Assembly: GCA_943704415.1 (NCBI GenBank)
Contig: CALSCO010001419.1
Location: 1-30,608 of the forward strand
Length of the DNA: 30,608 nucleotides
Source of the DNA: Parvularia atlantis
Lineage: Eukaryota > Opisthokonta > Rotosphaerida
Direction: 5' to 3'
The translations under genes and the position numbers were made by a program. Positions 17,826 to 30,608 of the stretch are shown here, in pieces; position 1 is the first letter of the stretch, and each line of letters opens with the position of its first letter. The notes below the pieces were generated by a model. The model did not search any database and was not told where the DNA came from. It was given only the letters and a program-made list of their open reading frames with translations.

Positions 17826-19142
17826 ATGTCGTTCGACACGAGCCACGAGGACATGATCGTGCGCCGCCCCGCGTCACCACCACGTGCAGGAGCCGCTGAC
17901 GCCACGGCGTGCGCGCAGCACGACGCGCAGATGGACTACTATGGGCGGCGGCTGGCCACCTGCTCGTCCGACCGCACCGTGCGCGTGTTCGAGGTCGACG
18001 GCCAGACGCACCGCCTGCTGCAGGTGCTCTCGGGGTGCGCCGCCGCCGCCTGGCCCGCATCCCCCGACGTTGCGCCGCGTGTGCCGACGCGCCGCCGCCG
18101 CCAGTCACGAGGGCCCCGTGTGGCAGGTCGCCTGGGCCCACCCCAAGTTTGGCACGATCCTCGCCTCGTGCTCGTACGACGGGCGCGTGCTCGTGTGGCG
18201 CGAGGCCGCAGGGCAGTGGAGCATGATCAAGGAGCACCGCGTGCACGACGCGTCTGGTGCCGTCGCCCCGCCCGCCTGCTCTCCCGTGTCGCCTCGCTGA
18301 CCGACACGCAGTCAACTCGATCGCCTGGGCCCCGCACGAGCACGGCCTGCACCTCGCCTGCGCCTCGTCCGACGGCAAGGTGTCGCTGCTCAGTCTGAAG
18401 GGTGCGCTGCCGGCAGCGCACTGGCCCCGCACACACGCGCTCAACACGGCGCGGCGCACCAGACAACCAGTGGGACCAGCCCGCGCCGCAGCTGGCCCAC
18501 CCGATCGGCTGCAACGCCGTCACCTGGGCACCCGCGACGCTTTCGTGCGCGCTGCCGCGTGCGCTCGCACTCGATGCACGTGCGCTGACCGGCCCCGCAC
18601 CGGCCAGTGGCGCGTCGACCCTCGTCAAGCGCCTCGCGACCGGCGGCTGCGACAACTACGTCAAGATCTGGCGGTGGGCGCGCCGCTGCTTGTCGATGCG
18701 CTCAGCTGAGCCGCCCCGTTTGTGTGTGCAGCTTTGACGACGACCAGGGCCAGTGGAAGGAGGAGGAAACGTTCGAGTCGCACCAGGACTGGGTCCGCGA
18801 CGTCGCCTGGGCGCCGCACGTCGGCGGCGTGCAGATCCTCGCCTCGTGCTCGCAAGACCGCCAAGTGTTCATCTACAAGAAGGACTCGGACGAGGCGCAG
18901 GCGCAGTGGACCAAGGCGCCGCTGCGGAAAGACGGCTTTGCGGACGTGGTGTGGCGCCTGAGCTGGTCCGTCACGGGCACGGTGCGTGCGTCTCCGCGAT
19001 GGCCCGCCACACGCCTGCGCACGCTTGCTGAGTGCGGCCCGCGCAGATCCTTGCCGTGTCCAGCGGCGACAACAAGGTCTCCCTCTGGAAGGAGTCACTC
19101 GACGGCGAGTGGGAGATGATCAGTGACATGGACAAGATTTAG
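17826..19142 (+). CDS. SEC13: COPII coat and nuclear pore WD40 protein SEC13
   Basis: SEC13 forms a six-bladed propeller that pairs with SEC31 in COPII coats and with NUP145C/NUP96 in the nuclear pore. Eight exons: 17826-17858, 17919-18034, 18105-18256, 18312-18401, 18463-18544, 18608-18673, 18732-18981, 19047-19142. They splice in frame to 294 aa (297 in budding yeast). Blade motifs in order: [39 protein letters not shown] with [65 protein letters not shown] with [14 protein letters not shown], and [20 protein letters not shown]. All seven introns are GT-AG. The short human-type C-terminal tail is missing, as in yeast. It converges on PRP22 with 92 bp between stops. Confidence 0.96.
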
Positions 19143-19234
19143 AGCGCCCCGAGTGTCCGCGCGTGCTCCCGGCGCGCTGTGTGTGTGTGTGTGGCTGTGG
19201 CAGACGGTCTCGTGCGCACGCAGCATGCATACAA
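19143..19234. other. 92-bp convergent intergenic spacer with short GT repeat
   Basis: Between the SEC13 stop (plus) and the PRP22 stop (minus). It carries a 13-nt GT repeat at 19179-19191 and no other visible feature. Both 3' ends must be formed here or inside the opposing gene. Confidence 0.6.
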
Positions 19235-24304
<5,070 letters not shown>

Positions 24305-24396
24305 CACAGTCAGGCGCTGGTGATGGCGGCGGAAGCGTGACGGCGCGCCACTTTCACGCAGCGACTCGCCTCGCCGCGCGCCCCTTCAGCCGTTCC
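24305..24396. promoter_or_regulatory. 92-bp divergent promoter, PRP22 and GPD2
   Basis: The only DNA between the start codons of PRP22 (minus) and the glycerol-3-phosphate dehydrogenase gene (plus). No TATA or CCAAT element is visible. Shared bidirectional promoter by position only. Confidence 0.4.
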
Positions 24397-27300
24397 ATGT
24401 ACGTGCGCGCCGCCGCCGCCGCGTCGGCCGTGGCCGTGGCCGGCGCGTACGCGCTGTACCGCGGGCAGGTGCGTGCGCTGCTTCCTCTTACGGCCAGGTG
24501 CGCCGTGTTGCTGACGGGCCGCGCGTCACAGGAGCCCGCGCACGTCACCGGCCCCGTGCAGACGATGCTGCAGGCCGGGCGGGTCAACATGTCGCACGTG
24601 CCGTACGTCGTGCCGTCGCGCGAGCAGCAGATCGACGCGCTGCGCGCCGGGCAGGTGTGTGTGTGTGTGTGTGTGCTGCGGGGCCGCGTCCGCGTGCTGA
24701 CACCTGTGCCGCGCAGGTGTTTGACATGCTCGTCATCGGCGGCGGCGCCACAGGCGTTGGCGTGACCCTGGACGCGGCCACGCGCGGCCTTAGCGTCGCG
24801 CTGGTCGAGCGCGACGACTTCTCCTCGGGTACGTCGAGCCGCTCGACCAAGCTGATCCACGGCGGCGTGCGGTACCTGGAGAAGGCGCGTGCCCAGCGCG
24901 CGTCGCATCGGCGTTGCCGCGTGCTGACACGCGCGCGCGCGCAGGCGTTCCGTCAGCTCGACTATGAGCAGTACAAGATGGTCCGCGAGGCCCTGCACGA
25001 GCGCGCCAATCTGCTCAAGATCGCGCCACACCTGACGATCCATCTGCCGATCATGCTGCCGATCTACAAGTGGTGGCAGGTGCGGGCGCAGCACCTGTGC
25101 CGTGCCGTGCCGTGCCGTGTTGTGCGCGTCGCTCACAGCCGGTCGACTGCGGCGCGCACAGGTGCCGTACTACTGGGCCGGCTCGAAGCTGTACGACGCC
25201 GTCGCCGGCAACAAGGCCCTCGAGAGCAGCTACTTCCTCAGCTCGAGCAAGGCACGCGCGCACGCACGTGCGCCCGCGGTGCTCACGGCCGCGCTTCACA
25301 GGCCCTCGAGAAGTTCCCCATGCTCAAGCCCGAGAAGCTTGTCGGCGCGATGGTCTACTACGACGGGCAGCACAACGACTCGCGCATGAACGTCGCGCTC
25401 GCGCTCACCGCCGCGGCCAACGTGCGCGCGCGCGCTCTTGCCTGCGCATGCGTGCGCACTTTGCTGATTGGCCGGACGTGCAGGGCGCGGTGGTCGCCAA
25501 CCACGTCTCGGTCGTGAGCCTGGTTAAGGAGAAGGACCCGCTGATGGGCGCGGAGGTGTGCAGCGGCGCTGTCGTGCGTGACGAGCTCTCGGGGACGTCG
25601 TGGACTGTGCGGGCCAGAGTGCGTGCTGCGCGTGGGGCCGGGTTGTGCGCGCGCCGCTGACTTTCGCGCCGCAGTCGGTCGTCAACGCAACAGGGCCGTT
25701 CACCGGTACGCCAGCGCTTGCGCTCGAGCGCTGCATGCGGCCTCACACGCCGTGCGCGGCAGACCTCGTGCGCCAGATGGACGACAAGAGCAACAAGAAG
25801 ATCGTCCAGCCGAGCTCCGGTGTGCACGTCATCCTTCCAGACTACTATAGGCGCGCACGGGCGCTCTGCATGCTGCACCCACGTGCTGAGACCGCGACCA
25901 ACAGCCCGCAGCTGATGGGCCTGATTGACCCGGCCACGTCCGACGGGCGCGTGATCTTCTTCCTGCCGTGGGAGAACAGGTGCGTGTGTGCGCGGACGCG
26001 CACGGCAGGGGGGCCTGAACGCGCGCGCGCGCGCGCGTGCGTGCGCAGCACCATCGCCGGCACGACCGACAGCCCGTGCGAGGTGTCGGAGCTGCCGCGG
26101 CCGACCAAGGAGGAGATCGACTGGATCCTGTCCGAGGTGCGGCGTTACCTCGCGCCGGACGTGCAAGTGCGCCGCGGCGACGTGCTCGCGGCCTGGTCGG
26201 GCATCCGGCCGCTCGTGTCGGACCCGAACAAGAAGAACACCGAGAGCCTCGCGCGCAACCACATCGTGCACGTGTCCGACTCGCGCCTGGTGCGCTGCAG
26301 TGACGCGGCCATCGGTGCACGCGCTCATGTGGCCGGACGGCGTGCGCAGGTGACGATCTCGGGCGGCAAGTGGACGACGTACCGCTCCATGGCGGTCGAC
26401 GCGGTCGACGCGGCGATCAAGGCGTGCAAAGTGCGCAGCCGCGGTCGAGCCGCACGCTCGCTCTGACGCAGCGCGCGCAACGCCAGCTTGAGCCCAAGAG
26501 TCCGTCGCTCACCGAGACCACACTCGTCATCGGCGCGCACGGCTACTCGCCGACGCTGTACCTCTCGCTCATCCAGAAGTACGGCCTCGAGCCGGCCATC
26601 GCCAAGCACCTGGCCAACACGTACGGCGACAAGGCGCACGAGGTCTACGTTGCGGGCGTGGCACTAGCGACCGTCCGGGGCCTGACGCGGCGGCGCGGCA
26701 GGTCGCGCTGCTCGCAGGGCCGACCAACAAGCGCTGGCCGGTGCTCGGCAACCGCATCGTCGACGGGTACCCGTACATCGACGCCGAGGTCGTCTACGCC
26801 GTGCGCCACGAGTACGCCCGAACGGCCGTGGTGCGCGCCCGCGCTCTCTCACCTCGTCGTGCTGCCGGCTGACGTGCGCCGCAGGACATGATCGCGCGCC
26901 GCTTCCGACTGGCCTTCCTGAACGTGCACGCGGCCCTGGACGCGCTGCCCAAGGTCATCGACATCATGGCCAAGGAGCTGCAGTGGACCGAGCAGCGCAA
27001 GAAGCAGGAGGTTGAGCAGGCGCGGCAGTTCCTGTGCACGATGGGCCTGGACGATCTCGACAGGTGCGCTCTCGCGTGTGCGTGCAGCCGAGGCTGATGC
27101 GCGCGCGCGCGCACCACGCAGCCCGGCCGAGTTCAGCCCGCAGGAGCTGATCACGCTACGCGACAGCTTCGCGCGGATGGACACGAACCACGATGGCGTG
27201 ATCAGCACCGAGGACCTGATCGCGTTCCTGCGGCAGCACGTGCGTCCGGCCGGGGCGACGCGCGCGGCCGGCGGCCAGCTGATCGGGGGGCGCGCGCGCG

Positions 27301-27506
27301 CGCAGTCCGATCGGAGGCCGTTCGACGCGCAGATCCTCGAGGACTTCCTCACGATGGTCAAGCAGCAGCAGAACGGCGCCATCTTCTTCTCCAACTTCCT
27401 CGAGCTCATGTCGCTGCTCAACGTCGACCCGGCCGCGACATCGGTCGCGTCCTCGAGCAAGTTTGTGCGGCGCATCCCGACGCAGCGCAGCGGCGGCGGC
27501 GTGTGA
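24397..27506 (+). CDS. GPD2: Mitochondrial FAD glycerol-3-phosphate dehydrogenase with EF-hand
   Basis: Oxidises glycerol-3-phosphate to dihydroxyacetone phosphate and passes electrons to ubiquinone at the inner mitochondrial membrane. Seventeen exons from 24397-24468 to 27306-27506 splice in frame to 715 aa (human 727). An Ala/Val-rich segment (about 5-21) suits a targeting or anchor sequence. FAD-binding VIGGGATGVGVTLDAATRG starts at about residue 71. Conserved blocks: TKLIHGGVRYLEK, DYEQYKMVREALHERANLL, VYYDGQHNDSRMN, NATGPFTD, RRGDVLAAWSGIRPLV, ISGGKWTTYRSMA. The C-terminus has an EF-hand loop DTNHDGVISTED with Asp, not Glu, at position 12, and a second, degenerate EF-hand around QQNGAIFFSNFLELMSLL. 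EF-hands are typical of animal GPD2; I recall yeast GUT2 lacking them. Introns at 24885, 25252 and 25851 begin with GC. Confidence 0.96.
24655..24675 (+). repeat. (GT)10 microsatellite starting at a splice donor
   Basis: A 21-nt GT repeat whose first GT is the donor of GPD2 intron 2 (24655-24716; exon end GCCGGGCAG, branch GCTGACAC, acceptor GCGCAG). Confidence 0.85.
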
Positions 27507-27765
27507 GCGGGTCCCCGTGGTCGTCTGGTTCAACACTTGCGGCAGTTCATGTTTCTCGCAATGCTTCCGGGCACCCGGAAGCCCCGCGCGCCAATCCGTT
27601 CAAACGCGACCGTTATCGTCGGAGGCGGCGCGCGCCCGCCGCACTTCTGGTCTCGCGCCACGCACTGCGTCCTGCCCGCCGCGTCTCTCCTCGTCATTCC
27701 CTCCTCCCTTGTGCCGTACTGCGCCCTCACTCACCTGCCCGGCAGCCACCCCGCCACCCTCAGAG
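27507..27765. promoter_or_regulatory. Histone H1 upstream region with CCAAT box and inverted repeat
   Basis: 259 bp between the GPD2 stop and the H1 start. It contains a CCAAT pentamer at 27591-27595, a common element of histone promoters, and a perfect inverted repeat GCTTCCGGG-CA-CCCGGAAGC at 27563-27582. A pyrimidine-rich stretch (27660-27720) leads to the ATG. The inverted repeat could be a paired binding site for H1 transcription or a hairpin in the GPD2 3' end. Confidence 0.45.
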
Positions 27766-28767
27766 ATGGCCAAGCCCGCCGCCGCCCCCGCCGCCAGCAC
27801 CACCGCCGCTGCGCCCAAGGCCAAGAAGGCGCCCGCCGGCGTCGCGCACGTCGCGTCGGCGCACCCGTCGTACAAGGACATGATCGCCGCGGCCATCGCC
27901 GGGCTGAAGGAGCGCAATGGCTCGTCGCGCCAGGTGCTGCGCTGCCTCCCTGCCCGCATGCCCGCGCCCAGCACTCACACGCAAGGACGCAGGCGATCAA
28001 GAAGTACATCCATGCCAACTTCAAGGTGGCCGACAACGCCGATGTGCAGATCCGCCTCAACCTCAAGCGCGGCGTCGACATGGGCGACTTCATCCAGCCC
28101 AAGGGTCCCTCGGGCCCCGTCAAGCTCAACCCGGACAAGGCCGGCGCGGGCAAGCCCAAGGCGCCCGCCGCCGCTACCCCGAAGAAGGTGCGCATCGACC
28201 CGCTCGTCGTCGTGCGCGCGCCTCACGCGACCGCCAGGCCGCCGCCGCCCCGAAGGCGCCCAAGGCTGCCGCCAAGCCCAAGACGCACAAGGCCGCCGGT
28301 GAGGCCAAGCCCAAGGCGCCCAAGGCGAAGAAGCCCGCTGCCGCGAAGAAGCCCGCTGCCGCCAAGCCCAAGAAGGCGCCGGCCGCGACGAAGCCCGCTG
28401 CGGCTGCCAAGCCGCCGAAGTGCGCGCCGATGTGCCCGCTACGTGCACCGTGGCTGACATCTCGCCAGGGCTGCTGCTCCCGCCGCCGTTGCCGCCCCGG
28501 CTGCTGCTGCTCCCGCCGCCGCCGCCGCCGCCGCGCCGAAGCCGAAGAAGTGCGCACGATGCACCGCTGTCGCGCTGTGCTGACCGCGCGCCTGCCCCGC
28601 TGCAGGGCCCCGGCTGTGCCCAAGGCGAAGAAGGCCGCCCCCGCCGCGGGCAAGAAGCCGGCCGCGCCGAAGAAGGTGCGCCAGCGCGACGCACGCTTCC
28701 TCGTGCGCTATGCTCATCCAGCCCGTCGTCCCAGGCAAAGGCCGCCGCGCCCAAGAAGACGACGTAA
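27766..28767 (+). CDS. Linker histone H1
   Basis: Binds linker DNA at the nucleosome dyad. Six exons: 27766-27933, 27993-28187, 28238-28419, 28469-28549, 28606-28675, 28735-28767. They splice in frame to 242 aa. A short Ala/Lys/Pro N-terminus is followed by the H15 globular winged-helix domain (about 33-102: HPSYKDMIAAAIAGLKERNG, then SSRQAIKKYIHANF, ending GVDMGDFIQPKGPSGPVKLN). A long Lys/Ala/Pro tail with KPKAPKA and KKPAAAKP repeats follows. All five introns are GT-AG, 49-59 nt; four of them cut the repetitive tail. Introns imply a polyadenylated, replication-independent transcript. The unspliced tail frames contain stops, so splicing is needed. Confidence 0.93.
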
Positions 28768-28912
28768 GCGCGCAGGAGCCCTTCCTCCTCGGGTGCGCAC
28801 GCTCTTCTCGTCCTTTCAACCCACTGGCGTTTTTCAACGCCACCGCCGCACACGCCCGTGCACGACGTTCTCGATGGTTCGCACACACACACACGCGCGC
28901 AGGCACAGGCAG
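28768..28912. other. Convergent spacer between H1 and ASH2
   Basis: 145 bp between the H1 stop and the ASH2 stop on the other strand. It contains a short CA run at 28882-28894 and no recognisable gene. It must hold both 3' ends. Confidence 0.55.
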
Positions 28913-30608
28913 TCAGGGCGCGTCGACGGGCCGGTTTGGGGCCGTCACGCCAAAGCACACGTTGTCGGCGATCTCGATCAGCGCCGCTTCGGCCTGCACG
29001 CGCCTGGGTGAGCCGCTCTGTCGGCACCACACGCGCGCGCGACACGCACGACGTAGTCGTTGAAGGCGTCGTTCAGCGGTCGGAACTGCAGGTCACCCGG
29101 CGCGAAGCGGAACGGCGCCTGACCAAAGTTGGCGAAGACCTGCACGACGTGTAAGGTGCCGCGCGCAGCTCCACACGCCCCCATGCGCGCGCACCTGCGC
29201 CCCGCGGTACAGCGACACGCCCGCGTAGTAGTCGCTGAACGGGATGTCCTTGAACGCGACGCCCTGGCGCGCGCACGAGTGAGCGGGCGGTGCGCATGCG
29301 CGCGAGCGCCGCACCTGCGCGACGCCGTTCTTGTAGAACGCCATGTAGCTGCCCTGCACGAGTGGCGCCTGCGGGTCGTACTGCGCACGCCGCTCGCGCC
29401 GTCAGGTGGCCGGCCCGCACGCAGCGGCGGCGCACACCATCTCCTTGTCCTCGAAAAAGACGGACCCCTTGAACTTGATCGGGATGCGCGTCAAGCGGGT
29501 CTTGGGCAGCGCGACCGCGCGCGGCAGGTCGAGCGGTAGCGGCAGGCGCGCGATGTCGGCGGGCGAGGGCTTCGGCATCTGCGCGCGCCGCGCCGCGCCG
29601 CGCCGCGTGAGCAGTGCAGAGCTCGTACGCATCGCCCGCACACCGGCAGGTGGATGAGCACGCCGATCACGTCGCCGGTCGAGAACGGCGCCCCGTATTT
29701 GGCCGGCACGCTCTTGTGCACCTTCTCGCCCGTCTTGTCGCGGTAGCAGTAGCCGTACTCGTCGAAGCCGACGGGCGCCTCGAGCGTCGCTGCGTCGCCA
29801 GCGTGAGCGCGAGCGGCAAGACGGTTGCGCACGGGCATCGCACCGCCTCGCCGCGCCCAGCCGAGGCGCACGTGCGGCCCGTCGGGCGGTGCGGCGCCGT
29901 CTGCTGCTGCCGTCGCTGCCGCTGCTGCCGTCCGCGACGCATCCTGCGCGCCGGTGTGGTGTTGGCGACTCGTGTGCCGTCGCGTTCGTGCTTACCAACG
30001 CGCTTGGCGTAACTGGGTCCTCGATCGTCGCCTCCCAGTACCACGTCCCCGAGCGCACGCCGTGGGTGCTGCGCACTAGCCGCAGACCCTGTGCGAGCGT
30101 GCCGGACGTCGGCGGGCGGGCGGGCGAGCTAGCGAGCTACGAGCGCGCGCGCACCTTCTCCGACCACGCGTGCAGCCCGTCGCGCGAGAGGTTAACGAAC
30201 GGCGAGCGGTCCTCCATCGAGAACGCCATGCCAGATCGCGGCAGCGCCTCGCGCCACAGGGGCTCTGCGGGTGCGCTGTGGGCCCCCGTGCGAGCACCAC
30301 GGCCGCACGAGGCGCACCCTCGGTCGCGGTGATGACCGGGTCCTGCTCGGCCAGCGTGTACCGGAACCCGTCGCGGTTGAACGGATTGTCGTTGGGTACG
30401 GTCGTTACGCGTCGCGAGGCGCTGCACGAAGGGGCCGTCAGCACATGGCGAGCGCACGCAGGCAGCCACGCGCACAACCTTGCTGCCGAGCCGGACGCCT
30501 TGTCGGCGGCCGTTTTTGTGGCAGCAGTCTCGGACTTGCGCCGCTTGCTCGACACCGCCGCGGGCTCGGCCTTGGTCTTGGGCCTGGTATGCGCGTAGGG
30601 GGGGGGGG
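28913..30608 (-). CDS. ASH2L: ASH2/Bre2 SPRY subunit of COMPASS, N-terminus outside window
   Basis: ASH2L/Bre2 supports H3K4 methylation by SET1/MLL complexes. At least eleven exons on the minus strand. The first visible exon (about 30590 down) encodes a Lys-rich segment (SSKRRKSETAATKTAADKA) with no start in view. The SPRY domain follows: GLRLVRSTHGVRSGTWYWEA, HVRLGWARR joined to ATLEAPVGFDEYGYCYRDKT, FSTGDVIGVLIHLP, IPIKFKGSVFFEDKEM, YMAFYKNGVAQ, GVAFKDIPFSDYYAGVSLYR and PFRFAPGDLQFRPLND, ending at TGA 28913. The blocks match human ASH2L in order. Ten introns, all GT-AG; one has the textbook donor GTAAGC (after AL, near 30003), rare here. The human-type C-terminus is replaced by EIADNVCFGVTAPNRPVDAP. 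The gene runs off the window in a C11 tract, probably intronic. Confidence 0.9.
30598..30608. repeat. Terminal G11 tract at window edge
   Basis: Eleven G end the window; ten G begin it (1-10). Both are C tracts in the transcribed strand of the adjoining gene and lie in or beside introns, like the G30 tract in PRP22. They are probably where an assembly stopped. Confidence 0.7.

Overview
The window is a gene-dense piece of a nuclear genome from a GC-rich eukaryote (roughly two-thirds G+C by eye). The proteins look opisthokont: Tubby domain, CENP-W, B3GNTL1-type glycosyltransferase, DHX8/PRP22, SEC13, linker histone H1, ASH2, and a mitochondrial glycerol-3-phosphate dehydrogenase with a C-terminal EF-hand as in animals. 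Genes are separated by tens of bases and cut by many 47-80 nt introns, which suggests an early-diverging fungus or a unicellular relative of animals or fungi. I cannot name the species. I see no bacterial features, no CRISPR, no transposon or virus-like element, and no convincing tRNA or rRNA.

Layout: (1) 1-766 minus, an acidic Ala-rich protein cut by the window edge; (2) 895-2978 plus, translation factor eIF2-gamma, 12 exons, 469 aa; (3) 3004-4092 plus, intronless B3GNTL1-like glycosyltransferase; (4) 4109-4349 minus, a spliced 61-aa single-pass membrane microprotein; (5) 5483-8038 plus, polyQ C2H2 zinc-finger protein; (6) about 8340-13640 plus, probable MUN-domain (Munc13-like) protein ending in a (Trp-Pro)7 tail; (7) 13672-14169 minus, small UBZ4-like zinc-finger protein; (8) 14193-14525 minus, CENP-W-like histone-fold protein, 86 aa after splicing; (9) 14646-17541 plus, a protein with a BTB/BACK-like region followed by a complete Tubby domain; (10) 17826-19142 plus, SEC13; (11) 19235-24304 minus, splicing helicase PRP22/DHX8; (12) 24397-27506 plus, FAD glycerol-3-phosphate dehydrogenase; (13) 27766-28767 plus, histone H1; (14) 28913-30608 minus, ASH2/Bre2, cut by the window edge. 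A short relic of a RecQ helicase lies between genes 9 and 10.

The genes are mostly unrelated housekeeping functions (translation, secretion, splicing, chromatin, kinetochore, mitochondrial redox), so the interest lies in gene structure and architecture. I reconstructed 74 introns in the six genes with strong homologues. Donors are mostly GTGCG, branch sites are typically CTGAC close to the acceptor, and 8 of the 74 introns begin with GC instead of GT, all in the context AG|GCRCG. Dinucleotide and poly-C repeats sit directly on splice sites. The most notable protein finding is the BTB-Tubby fusion, which would parallel plant F-box-Tubby and animal SOCS-box TULP4 proteins.
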